A program made the translations under genes and the position numbers. 39,725 nucleotides of DNA from Alistipes senegalensis (GTDB lineage: Bacteria > Bacillota > Clostridia > Oscillospirales > Ruminococcaceae), in the NCBI GenBank assembly GCA_023665275.1, contig JAMPEF010000014.1, positions 1-39,725 of the forward strand. The letters run 5' to 3'. The notes beneath the pieces are model-generated. The model did no database searches and was not told the origin of the DNA. It was given only the letters and a program-made list of their open reading frames with translations. Positions 18,887 to 26,490 of this stretch are shown piece after piece (within the stretch, counting starts at the first letter, position 1; every line of letters starts with the position of its first letter).

Positions 18887-18918
18887 AAAAGTAGAGAAGT
18901 TTTTGCATCTCTACTTTT
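18887..18918 (-). terminator. Rho-independent terminator between the DUF6338-like gene and phoH
   Basis: A perfect 11-bp stem (18887-18897 with 18908-18918) with a 10-base loop. On the minus strand it is followed by TTTTTTATTT, and on the plus strand by TTTTGTTTT, so it may be bidirectional. The stop codon of the upstream gene lies inside the stem. Confidence 0.8.
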
Positions 18919-19576
18919 GTTTTGGTTTATTTGGTAAATCTTTATTTGCTTTGTTCTTTTTAGGCTTCTTTTCATCTTTATTTATCACTTTGCTACTTTG
19001 AGAAGTATACACTATAAAAATCTGTGAAAATTTTTCAGTGTCAATTAATGTGATGCATTGTGGATCGTTAGAAAAATCTTTTGCTGGTTCATTATCATTA
19101 ACATTTTTCCAATACTGAAAATACTGTAAAACAATCTGTGGGTGTCGTTCGTATTCTTCATAGTATTTTAATACCCCAAAATATGCTTCTTGTGTATCTG
19201 GATTTATAACTTTCACTCTTGTTGCATAGTCAGAATCTTCTAAGTCTTTCCATATATAGTCATTCCTTGTTCTGTAAACACCGATTTTTCGAAACAAATA
19301 ATCAATTTTAGGGCTTGAATACATTTTGGCAAATAGTATTGCTAACACAAATGTAGAAATAACCATTCCAACAATATCGGCAGCTTGACTTATAGAAAAC
19401 GGAAAAAGGGAGAAACCATTTTTTAAAATAAATCCCACAAATAATGATTCCCATATAATGTGTTCATGATTATCTGAGTTCTTTATAGTACACATATGTC
19501 TGAATGTTCTGAGAAAAATGAAACCTAATGCAATACATATGATGAAGTATGGTAAAGATTCAATTATTGTTTCCAC
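18911..19576 (-). CDS. DUF6338-like membrane protein
   Basis: 221 residues starting at a GTG preceded by AAGGAGGAAACA. Two or three hydrophobic segments lie in the first 90 residues (YFIICIALGFIFLRTF; ADIVGMVISTFVLAILFA). A soluble domain of about 100 residues follows, resembling DUF6338 (KIDYLFRKIGVYRTRND, then AYFGVLKYYEEYERHPQ). A Lys/Asn/Pro-rich tail ends in KPKQK. The family match is from memory of its pattern. It overlaps the preceding small gene by 17 bases, which suggests translational coupling. Confidence 0.65.
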   Translation of the reverse strand: METIIESLPYFIICIALGFIFLRTFRHMCTIKNSDNHEHIIWESLFVGFILKNGFSLFPFSISQAADIVGMVISTFVLAILFAKMYSSPKIDYLFRKIGVYRTRNDYIWKDLEDSDYATRVKVINPDTQEAYFGVLKYYEEYERHPQIVLQYFQYWKNVNDNEPAKDFSNDPQCITLIDTEKFSQIFIVYTSQSSKVINKDEKKPKKNKANKDLPNKPKQK

Positions 19577-19760
19577 TGTTTCCTCCTTGTGGTTTATTGT
19601 TATTTAAATTTTGAATGGTAGAATTAGAACCTGTTTCATTCTTATTTCCCATGTTGGGTTCAGCGGAATCACGGCGTTGCTCATTTCTTGAAAAATTAGA
19701 ATTGATTTTGTTGTCAGTTTTAGGCTTAACACTACCATTGTTATTTTTGTTATCGCTCAT
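19560..19760 (-). CDS. Asn/Gly-rich disordered small protein
   Basis: 66 residues, almost entirely Asn, Gly, Ser, Lys and Glu, with no hydrophobic core (MSDNKNNNGS... to QGGNSGNNN). AGGAGATG precedes the ATG at 19760. It is the first gene of an operon with its own promoter and overlaps the DUF6338-like membrane gene. Probably unstructured; function unknown. Confidence 0.6.
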   Translation of the reverse strand: MSDNKNNNGSVKPKTDNKINSNFSRNEQRRDSAEPNMGNKNETGSNSTIQNLNNNKPQGGNSGNNN

Positions 19761-19790
19761 AAAAAACATCTCCTAAACATCTTTTTTACT

Positions 19791-19819
19791 ATTATATCAT
19801 ATTTAGGAGAATTTTTCAA
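19791..19819 (-). promoter_or_regulatory. Predicted promoter of the small gene/DUF6338/phoH unit
   Basis: On the minus strand TTGAAA (19814-19819), 17 bases, TATAAT (19791-19796), with TGA before the -10. An 8-base inverted repeat spans it: CTCCTAAA in the plus sequence at 19770-19777 and TTTAGGAG at 19802-19809. One arm holds the ribosome binding site of the first gene and the other lies in the promoter spacer. Confidence 0.65.
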
Positions 19820-19849
19820 TTGTCATAATATACAATTATTTGTCATAAT
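19820..19849. repeat. Two direct repeats TTGTCATAAT at 20-bp period
   Basis: TTGTCATAAT occurs at 19820-19829 and again at 19840-19849, exactly 20 bp (about two helical turns) apart. They sit just upstream of a minus-strand promoter and 13 bases past the integrase stop codon. They could be regulator-binding sites for that promoter or integrase arm-type sites; the sequence cannot decide. Confidence 0.6.
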
Positions 19850-19861
19850 GAATACAAGATT

Positions 19862-20887
19862 TTATACTTCAGTAATATTTTTATTCTTTTGTTGTACAAT
19901 TCCTTCTGCACTAAAATATTTTCCGAAATCATCAACTGCGGAATTGTCATTATAAATAGAAATCATTTCTGCCGACTCCCAACGGAAAAACTCGCGTATT
20001 ACTTCTGTTGGAATATTGTTGGCAACGAGTTCACTACATAATTTATGCCTTAAACAATGGAAATAAAACGGAGCGTGAATTATTGCGGAAAATTCATTCC
20101 TCCAATTATTAATATTCACTCTCCGTTCGTATACTTCGTTGTGCTTAACAACAAACACCCAAGGACTTTCAATTCCAAGTTCTTTACGTTGTTGTATCCA
20201 CAAATCCATATATTTGTCCACTTTGTTCATTATGTACTTGTTAATTTGTTTACCTTTTACACCCCTACCCTTGGCGCGGATTTTATCGGTTTTATATAAA
20301 CAATTAAATTCCAAATGCTCTGGCGTAAAATATTCCATTTTCATTTGTAAAAGTTCAGCTTTTCGCATACCAGAATTACATAAGATTGATACAGCTACAG
20401 CTTTTTCATATTCTTTTCGTTCGACCAAAACATCAAGTAACGTCTCAACTTGTTCATCTGTTAAAATTGTTTTTTCGCGAACGGTTTCCATAGTAGGGGA
20501 TTCAATCTTTTTTACAATAGAACGAAAATCTTTAAATTCTTCCTCCTCGTCTAAAATGTTTTCTATGTATGCAGATAAGGAGCTTATAACGGATTTTACA
20601 CGTCTTATTCTACTGCTGCTCCAACGCCACTCATTAATAGCCAAATTTTGAAATCGTGTCAGTTCTCTTTTGGTTATTTTAATAAATGGCTTATTATCGT
20701 TATACTCTAAGTTCCACACGAAAAATACATTTAAATCATTTTTATATTGTGAAATGGTTTGCGGACTTCTGTCTACAGAAGCTAAATATTCAGCAAAGTC
20801 CCGAACAAGCTGAACATTATCTTTGTTAATCTGTGCAATTTTTTCAGGAGTAGTTATTTTGTTATATACAGTTGTTCTGCCTTGCAT
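19862..20887 (-). CDS. int: Tyrosine recombinase (phage integrase)
   Basis: 341 residues. A SAM-like DNA-binding domain comes first (FAEYLASVDRSPQTISQYKND, residues about 30-50), then the catalytic domain. It contains Arg in SGMRKAEL (about 175), HCLRH (about 279), Trp in FRWESAEM in place of the second His (about 302), and the nucleophile Tyr in ISIYND (about 311). All expected residues are present, so it should be active. GAGGTG precedes the ATG. It is surrounded by phage genes on both sides, unusual for an integrated prophage opened beside its integrase. It might serve the phage itself or a mobile cargo element. Confidence 0.9.
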   Translation of the reverse strand: MQGRTTVYNKITTPEKIAQINKDNVQLVRDFAEYLASVDRSPQTISQYKNDLNVFFVWNLEYNDNKPFIKITKRELTRFQNLAINEWRWSSSRIRRVKSVISSLSAYIENILDEEEEFKDFRSIVKKIESPTMETVREKTILTDEQVETLLDVLVERKEYEKAVAVSILCNSGMRKAELLQMKMEYFTPEHLEFNCLYKTDKIRAKGRGVKGKQINKYIMNKVDKYMDLWIQQRKELGIESPWVFVVKHNEVYERRVNINNWRNEFSAIIHAPFYFHCLRHKLCSELVANNIPTEVIREFFRWESAEMISIYNDNSAVDDFGKYFSAEGIVQQKNKNITEV

Positions 20888-20896
20888 TTAAACACC

Positions 20897-21463
20897 TCAT
20901 TTCTTTTTTGCAGTTAAACCCCTCGCTCTTAAGCCTTCAATAAGTGCATCTTGTATATATGAAGTTTTTCTCAATTCATCTATTGATTTTTCCATCCATG
21001 GTCTTGGTGGAAATAATTTTTCAACAATGTGTTCTCGTCCATTTTTATCTACATATATCATTTGCTCTGTTTTTACATAATGACGATCGCCATTATCCCA
21101 TAGAACAGGAACTCTACCTACTTCAATCCAGTATCCCAAGATACCAGGATAATCACTTCTTATTGGTGTATCAAATATAGAGTGTGGTTTAGTTTCATTT
21201 CTTATAACATGATGAACAATACAATTATCATTTCCTCGTTGCACGTAAGTATATGATTTTAAATTTTCTGGATTATTAAAATCACCAGTTTGTAAATTTT
21301 TCTTTCCACCAAATTTTTTATTGTATACTTGTTCATTTATGTTTTTAGATATTACCTTTTTAGAAACATAATCAATTTCATTTTTTACTATATCTTCTAC
21401 ACAATTTTGAAAATAACCTATAGCTTTATTACGCCATTCATTCGTATTAATTTTTTTAGCCAT
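20897..21463 (-). CDS. Probable gp10-like tail completion or minor structural protein
   Basis: 188 residues, start ATG with AAAGGT 11 bases upstream. The features that suggest a gp10/neck-type structural protein are the GYWIEVGRVP segment and the C-terminal PPRPWMEKSIDEL...ALIEGLRARG, similar to the RPF(M/L)RPA ending in HK97 gp10-like proteins. It lies between a DUF1064-like nuclease gene and the integrase, outside the main head-tail block, so the assignment is only moderate. Confidence 0.45.
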   Translation of the reverse strand: MAKKINTNEWRNKAIGYFQNCVEDIVKNEIDYVSKKVISKNINEQVYNKKFGGKKNLQTGDFNNPENLKSYTYVQRGNDNCIVHHVIRNETKPHSIFDTPIRSDYPGILGYWIEVGRVPVLWDNGDRHYVKTEQMIYVDKNGREHIVEKLFPPRPWMEKSIDELRKTSYIQDALIEGLRARGLTAKKK

Positions 21464-21483
21464 AACAATCAACTACCTTTATA

Positions 21484-21909
21484 TTATGTATTCTTTTTAG
21501 CTTCGCGCCTTAGTTTCTGACACTCATCATATTCAATCCAACCACCAAATTTTTTTACATAAGTAATCCACAAATAATCAAGCTCAGGGTATTTATACCA
21601 CATCTGTTTACGTTTCAACAACGCAACCGAATCTGCCATTCCTTTTATATCAATTACTTGTACTTTGTCATCAGAATATACTATGTAAAAATCAGCAACA
21701 TACTTAATCGGAAGAATAGTTTTGCCATTATGTTTAAATTTAGGCTGTAACTCAAAAGCTTTTTGCAGTTCAAAATATTTAATGATACCTTGGTCATAAG
21801 CGGGGAGAACCACATCTCTATAATATCTCATTTCCATTTCGGAATCAAAGACGATATTGTTATATGTACGCTTTTCCTTGTTGGAACTTACATTATATTT
21901 ACTCCTCAT
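21484..21909 (-). CDS. DUF1064-like PD-(D/E)XK nuclease
   Basis: 141 residues. A short N-terminal region has EMEMRYYRD, then VADFYIV...VQVIDIKG carries the D and the DxK of a PD-(D/E)XK nuclease site at about residues 80-100, followed by LLKRKQMWYKYP. This is the pattern of DUF1064, a phage family predicted to be an endonuclease or junction resolvase. The start at 21909 is favoured because GAGG lies six bases upstream; it overlaps the preceding gene by 11 bases, so the two are probably coupled. Confidence 0.7.
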   Translation of the reverse strand: MRSKYNVSSNKEKRTYNNIVFDSEMEMRYYRDVVLPAYDQGIIKYFELQKAFELQPKFKHNGKTILPIKYVADFYIVYSDDKVQVIDIKGMADSVALLKRKQMWYKYPELDYLWITYVKKFGGWIEYDECQKLRREAKKNT

Positions 21910-22348
21910 CGCCGACCTCATAATTTATAAATATTTCTTGATTTCTGTTTTTCCTTTTATTTTTCTTTCTGGGAGTATAAGTATTCTTATCAATATCACT
22001 GTTTATTTTTTCAACAGCTTCTGGTATTGATAAGCCCTCTTCTAAATATTCACCTAATTCTTGTTTTGTTTCTTCCAAAACAATTTCAACAGGTTTATTA
22101 AGTAATTCCTGTACTTCCTCTTTTGTTTTATCGGTTCTGTTGGGAAGTAAATCTACTTTCTTGTTTTTAGCACGCTGTTCTACAATTTGCTCCATATAAG
22201 CGTCATAACAATCGGGGCAGCAAGCTACGCTTTTCCATTGATTAATCTTATCGCAGTAATCACAAGCGTAATAGTGTTTAGGTTCACCGTTTACGCCATT
22301 GGGACAGTTAATATTTTTACATATATGATTTGGTTGTTTTAAATTCAT
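21899..22348 (-). CDS. Zinc-finger phage protein
   Basis: 149 residues with an N-terminal cluster of cysteines (CKNINC, CDYCDK, CCPDCYDAY) likely to bind one or two zinc ions. A Glu-rich helical middle follows, then a very basic KKNKRKNRNQ segment before an acidic end. GGAAAGGTG precedes the ATG. It looks like a nucleic-acid-binding phage protein; no family is recognised. Its end overlaps the DUF1064-like gene. Confidence 0.6.
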   Translation of the reverse strand: MNLKQPNHICKNINCPNGVNGEPKHYYACDYCDKINQWKSVACCPDCYDAYMEQIVEQRAKNKKVDLLPNRTDKTKEEVQELLNKPVEIVLEETKQELGEYLEEGLSIPEAVEKINSDIDKNTYTPRKKNKRKNRNQEIFINYEVGDEE

Positions 22349-22453
22349 AATATCACCTTTCCTTATTTATTTCCTTTTATTTATTGGAAGAACACAACTG
22401 ACTTGAACAGTATTCCTATAAAGTGTGTTGCCAATTACACTATGTGTTCTATA

Positions 22454-22473
22454 AAGGGGCTTTTACACCCCTT
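22454..22473 (-). terminator. Hairpin terminator after the tail tube gene
   Basis: A 6-bp stem AAGGGG/CCCCTT with an 8-base loop lies nine bases past the tail tube stop codon on the minus strand, followed by TTATAG. Further repeats nest around it (GAACACA 22390-22396 with TGTGTTC 22443-22449, and AGTGTG 22422-22427 with TACACT 22436-22441, five pairs at least). It marks the end of the structural block. The weak T tail lowers confidence. Confidence 0.5.
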
Positions 22474-22481
22474 GTGCGGAA

Positions 22482-23357
22482 TTAACCGCCAATTTCCTCG
22501 CTGGTATCACCTGTGCCACCTGTGCCGCTTGTTTCAGTATCGCCTGTGTCTATATCATCACCATCGAAGATATACATATCCCACAGAACCTTACTTGTGC
22601 CAGAGCAACCGCCAGACAAAGCTTCAATTTCAAGGTTTTGAACAGACGGGTCATCACCGAACGCAAGCTCCCAGTTACCTGATACCTTACCCTTGGGATA
22701 AACAATCTTGCCAAAATACGCCTTTTCGGTACAGATATTCTTAGCCCAGATGTCGAATACAGCTTTAACAGATTTGGAGAACTTGTCCTCAACGTTCTGA
22801 ATATGTTTAACATTCTTTACGGTAATATCGTAGATAGCGATAATCTCGCCGCCATCGGCAAATGCACCTGTAGGCAATGTAATTGTACGTGTAGCAGGGT
22901 CATACGCAAATGTATCTTCGCCAGCAGCTGCTGAGATAGCATACTTAGCACCCGCTGTACCGTCGGGATTTCTGGAGTAAATATATTTGATTTCCTCACC
23001 TGTTTTACCCGCAGCCTTATATGTAGTTTGAACAGTGGCACTGCCTTTTTCAACTGTCAAAACTTCAAAATAATCGGGTACAACAATATTCTCAACCACC
23101 ACATCGGAACCAACCTGTGCGGCAATAATACCGTCAACAATAGCACCATTTGTAGCAGTAAAACGAGAAGCTTTGTTTCTGTCACCTGAACCGATTTTAA
23201 CACCGTTTTTACCAGTTGCATATACAGTTTCCTGTTCATTCGTCATTGTACCGTCCTTCAAGTCCTCGGCTCTGAATAATAAAGCACCGTTTTCAAGGTC
23301 GAAAGCTGTAACGGCATCAATGTTCTGAATAATATACTTTTGAGAATCTACGCTCAT
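22482..23357 (-). CDS. Major tail tube protein
   Basis: 291 residues. The ATG at 23357 has AAAGGATGAT ahead of it. The protein is rich in short beta-strand patterns and small residues, as in tail tube proteins, with a central DITVKNVKHIQNVEDKFSKS region. The C-terminus is a flexible Gly/Thr/Asp-rich tail (GTGGTGDTSEEIGG). It stands last in the head-tail block, directly after a chaperone-like gene. The identification relies on position and overall pattern more than on a single motif. Confidence 0.7.
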   Translation of the reverse strand: MSVDSQKYIIQNIDAVTAFDLENGALLFRAEDLKDGTMTNEQETVYATGKNGVKIGSGDRNKASRFTATNGAIVDGIIAAQVGSDVVVENIVVPDYFEVLTVEKGSATVQTTYKAAGKTGEEIKYIYSRNPDGTAGAKYAISAAAGEDTFAYDPATRTITLPTGAFADGGEIIAIYDITVKNVKHIQNVEDKFSKSVKAVFDIWAKNICTEKAYFGKIVYPKGKVSGNWELAFGDDPSVQNLEIEALSGGCSGTSKVLWDMYIFDGDDIDTGDTETSGTGGTGDTSEEIGG

Positions 23358-23399
23358 TAATATCATCCTTTCTTTTTTGTTCGTTTGTTTATAAAATAT

Positions 23400-23425
23400 A
23401 AAGATTTGCTTATGCAAACCTCTTT
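23400..23425 (-). terminator. Terminator-like hairpin before the tail tube gene
   Basis: On the minus strand AAAGA and TTTGC pair with GCAAA and TCTTT (a 2-base bulge between them, loop ATAA), followed by ATATTTTAT. It begins at the stop codon of the upstream gene and only about 40 bases separate it from the tube start, with no promoter visible. It is more likely an attenuator or processing site than a full stop. Confidence 0.45.
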
Positions 23426-24221
23426 ATTCCTCTCTTAAATCTCTTAACCAATTTAGTTTTGAATTATCTTTATGCTCAACCTTTACAAAACCAGACGAAA
23501 GTATGTTTAAGTATCTGTCTCTTTCATCAATCATACTCATACGGTAATAATTATCATATAACTGACTAATTTTTAAATTCATTATTGAATTATAATCATA
23601 TTTACAGTAATTACTTGCACAAAGTAATGAAATCATATTTGCCAAAATCGAAGAATCTTTTTTGGACTTTTTACTTTGTCGTTTGAGCATTCGCCTCTGT
23701 TTTTTTATTAGCTCACGCCTTGCAACTTCATTGCCGACATCGTATTCAATTTTACTGCTTATAAAATTTATAGTTCTGACATATGAGGCTATTGTAGAAA
23801 ACACAATTTCGTCAATTACAGCTCCTGTTTGCTCGTTAAATAAAACGATATTATCATTTATTTTACTTTTGGCAACAACAAAAGCTGACAAGTCTAAATC
23901 GCCAAGCAATAAGCTTGAAAATTCGGGTGTAAAGAAAACATAATTTTTTAAAAATATATCATAATCCGTATAATCTAAGTAATTCAATCCCTCATCGTCT
24001 AATGCAACCATATTATCGTAAGGGCGCATAGTCAGTAAATTGACAAGCTGCATATATTTGTCTTCGGTACTGTCAATCAAAATTTCTTTGAGCGTGGGAT
24101 TATGTAAAATAATATTATCATTAATTATATAATCCTGTCCGCATAAAACATACTGCGTATAGTTTATCGGTATTTTTATTGTAGATGTTTTCGCTGACGT
24201 TAAAATAGAAGAACTCTCCAT
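23424..24221 (-). CDS. Probable tail assembly chaperone
   Basis: 265 residues. The N-terminal part has the pattern of a family common in gut clostridial siphophages: NPTLKEILIDSTEDKYMQLV, then RPYDNMVALDDEGLNYLDYTD, then LLLGDLDLSAFVV. The C-terminal half begins with a basic helix (RRELIKKQRRMLKRQSKK) and ends SKLNWLRDLREE. Its place directly before the tail tube fits a chaperone or tail initiation role. No slippery frameshift arrangement was found. AAAGGATG precedes the ATG, which abuts the stop of the gene before. Family recalled from memory, not checked. Confidence 0.5.
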   Translation of the reverse strand: MESSSILTSAKTSTIKIPINYTQYVLCGQDYIINDNIILHNPTLKEILIDSTEDKYMQLVNLLTMRPYDNMVALDDEGLNYLDYTDYDIFLKNYVFFTPEFSSLLLGDLDLSAFVVAKSKINDNIVLFNEQTGAVIDEIVFSTIASYVRTINFISSKIEYDVGNEVARRELIKKQRRMLKRQSKKSKKDSSILANMISLLCASNYCKYDYNSIMNLKISQLYDNYYRMSMIDERDRYLNILSSGFVKVEHKDNSKLNWLRDLREE

Positions 24222-24689
24222 TTAACCACATCCTTTTGCAGTATCTTGTACAGTAAAGGATAAAACTCTACATCTATGTTTAACTCCAATACCGTTTGCG
24301 TTATTTGCCCAAAGTTGCATTTTGGTTTTACCAATAACAGTTTGAGAGGTTAAAATCTTATCAATTTCCGCAGCAAGTAAATCTGTTCTCGTACCAAGCG
24401 GTGTAGTCATTAATCTTTCATGTGTTATAACATACACTGTGACTATAAGTTCTCTTAACAAGTTGTTGTACTTAGAATAAGCGGACGGAATATCCACCTC
24501 AATGCAAATATAAGTTTTTTCTTCTTCTGGTGCATCGGGAACTCTTAAAAAATAGAAAATATTTTCATTGATTAAATCCTCAACATTTTCTATATCTTTA
24601 TTATCAATTAACCGAACCACTTCATCATTATTGATTAGCAAAGACATAATTTGCTGTTTATATCTGATGATTTCTGAACTGTTAGCCAT
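24222..24689 (-). CDS. Probable tail terminator or head-tail completion protein
   Basis: 155 residues, start with AAGGTGG upstream. The layout of an N-terminal helix (RYKQQIMSLLINNDEVVRLI), a beta-rich middle (YICIEVDIPS, LLRELIVTVYVITHERLM) and an RTDLLAAEIDKIL helix resembles small tail terminator proteins. Position between a connector and the chaperone-like gene agrees. It overlaps the gene before by eight bases. Confidence 0.5.
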   Translation of the reverse strand: MANSSEIIRYKQQIMSLLINNDEVVRLIDNKDIENVEDLINENIFYFLRVPDAPEEEKTYICIEVDIPSAYSKYNNLLRELIVTVYVITHERLMTTPLGTRTDLLAAEIDKILTSQTVIGKTKMQLWANNANGIGVKHRCRVLSFTVQDTAKGCG

Positions 24690-25713
24690 ATAAGCTCACC
24701 ACCTTAGTATAAATTTCAGAGTAATACTCATTCTTTTCATCTGATAACTCTATTTTTATTGGAATGTTCATCAGTTCAGCGTAATCGGGAGCTTTTATTC
24801 TTAATTCATTTTCGCTATAATCAATTACTAACTTCTTTTCCGCCTCTTCGGTAGAAGTTACTGTCCATTTCGGAACAATTGACACTTCATTCCCATTTAT
24901 ATCAAAGAATTGCGCAGAAAATGTTTTAAAACTACCACCAAGCTTAATTTCATTTTTTCCTTTATAAGTGATTTTGCAATTGCCTACAGCTGGAGGAGTA
25001 TCTGCCTCTGAATCAAAATAATCCGCAATCATTAACTCTCTGTTATCACGTTCGCTTAATTGAGTTTGCGTAATGGTTATTTGCATAATCTTGTCACGTC
25101 CGTCAAACTCAGTTTCTCCATTAATATCTTTTGGTAAAAAGTTCAATGTGTTTGTATTTCGATTTGTAAGAATATACGCATTTGGTTCATCAGTAACAAC
25201 GTCAAGTAAAAACCGTTTTCCTCTGCGGAGCTTTACAGTTTCTTTGTCTATAGGTAAATTAATTTTAAATGACAGTTGAAGTGAGTCAAGTATTTTATTA
25301 AATACAACACCATTCACATATTCTGTAATATCTTCCGAATAACCATATCGTACTATAATATCTCCTTCAGAATTTTGCCATTTCAAACAAATATTACATT
25401 GCTGCATAAATCCTCGCTGATAAACTTCATCTTCACAATCTGTATATTGAATAAGCCAATAACGACCATTCCATTCAACAGTACTCCCAGCATATATGTG
25501 TTCATTAGGGAGAGCATTTATTTTCTTTTCATAAAGATTACTTGCAGATGTAATTACTACTTGCTGTTCTTTGCCGTCAATTAAAACTGTTTTATAGGCA
25601 GGGGAGTCTTTGCTCCTTTTAATGATACTTTGTTGAGTTTCATATATCTCTCTGTCCCTGCGAGTTTCACCGTGTGAAGTTAAGTAGGAATTACATACAT
25701 TCCATTTTATCAT
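24682..25713 (-). CDS. Head closure/neck protein with Ig-like C-terminal domain
   Basis: 343 residues. The N-terminal half contains AGSTVEWNGRYWLIQYTDCEDEVYQRG and QQCNICLKWQN, resembling head closure or stopper proteins that carry a small beta-barrel. The last 100 or so residues (GNCKITYKGKNEIKLGG through PKWTVTS to KIELSDEKNEYYSE) look like a bacterial Ig-like (BIG) domain, often used on phage surfaces to bind host glycans. ATG at 25713 fits AAAAAGGAG eight bases upstream better than the GTG at 25722. Confidence 0.55.
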   Translation of the reverse strand: MIKWNVCNSYLTSHGETRRDREIYETQQSIIKRSKDSPAYKTVLIDGKEQQVVITSASNLYEKKINALPNEHIYAGSTVEWNGRYWLIQYTDCEDEVYQRGFMQQCNICLKWQNSEGDIIVRYGYSEDITEYVNGVVFNKILDSLQLSFKINLPIDKETVKLRRGKRFLLDVVTDEPNAYILTNRNTNTLNFLPKDINGETEFDGRDKIMQITITQTQLSERDNRELMIADYFDSEADTPPAVGNCKITYKGKNEIKLGGSFKTFSAQFFDINGNEVSIVPKWTVTSTEEAEKKLVIDYSENELRIKAPDYAELMNIPIKIELSDEKNEYYSEIYTKVVSLYG

Positions 25714-25718
25714 TCGGC

Positions 25719-26045
25719 TCACTCCTTTTTACAGTATTTTGTTTTTATTTGTTCGACAACAGAAATAGTATTTAAAACAATGGTTCTATAGTTTGTTTGA
25801 ACACCTATAAGAGACTGCAAATTTGCCAATACTGTTTCATATAAACTATCATTGTGTATTTGTGCGATTAATTGATAATTACCCGTTAATTCACTTAAAA
25901 GGTTCATAATATACACATCTACAGTTTGAGATTTCTCTTCTTTTAAGGGAAGTATTTTGAAAATACGGTTAATAAGGGTATCAAGATAATTTTCAAACAG
26001 TTTGAGAGGAATAGGATTATATAGAGTTTTTATATTATTCTTCAT
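25719..26045 (-). CDS. Small phage structural-region protein
   Basis: 108 residues, mostly helical (LFENYLDTLINRIFKILPL; YETVLANLQSLIGVQTNY). GAGGAATTTAG precedes the ATG, which overlaps the upstream gene by 11 bases. No family is recognised; its place among connector genes makes a structural or assembly role likely. Confidence 0.6.
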   Translation of the reverse strand: MKNNIKTLYNPIPLKLFENYLDTLINRIFKILPLKEEKSQTVDVYIMNLLSELTGNYQLIAQIHNDSLYETVLANLQSLIGVQTNYRTIVLNTISVVEQIKTKYCKKE

Positions 26046-26472
26046 CTAAATTCCTCACATTACCATGGTCATATGTATACTGAATCATCATATATTTTGC
26101 TTTTGTTCTGCTTTCATTATAAACATTACGTATTTGTTCAATTAATTTAGCAGGGGAGTATTCAGTAAAATCTTTTGTATTTAATCTGCTTTCCAAAAGC
26201 TCATCATTGTAAATTTGGGGCGAAAGCCATTCGGTTATCATTATTTCAGATAATATGTCCATTTCGTCCAAGTCTAAATCTTCTTCAAAAGTTTGAAAAT
26301 CTTCATCACAATTTAACAGGTTATGCTTGCATTTTTTATAGAATTTGGCACAAGCACTTTTTAAATATGAGACAGCAATTTCATTTTTATCTTCTAAAGG
26401 CAAATCCATTAACTTGTAGGCTTTTGTTTTAAAAATAAACATATTAATAACATCTGAATAGGAAGTAGCCAT
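26035..26472 (-). CDS. Probable head-tail adaptor/connector protein
   Basis: 145 residues, start at ATG with AAAGGTGG upstream. An all-helical pattern beginning SYSDVINMFIFKTKAYKLMD, with DILSEIMITEWLSPQIYN and then SRTKAKYMMIQYTYDHGNVRN, is like the helical-bundle adaptors that sit under the portal. Position two genes after the capsid agrees. Identified on pattern and context only. Confidence 0.5.
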   Translation of the reverse strand: MATSYSDVINMFIFKTKAYKLMDLPLEDKNEIAVSYLKSACAKFYKKCKHNLLNCDEDFQTFEEDLDLDEMDILSEIMITEWLSPQIYNDELLESRLNTKDFTEYSPAKLIEQIRNVYNESRTKAKYMMIQYTYDHGNVRNLDEE

Positions 26473-26490
26473 TGTTACCACCACCTTTTA

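Noticed and set aside
22550-23239. Alternative minus-strand frames inside the tail tube gene
   Set aside because: Basic, low-complexity translations without start signals; the tail tube frame explains the sequence.
23424-24221. Programmed frameshift in a tail chaperone gene
   Set aside because: No slippery heptamer with an overlapping second frame was found before the tail tube start.
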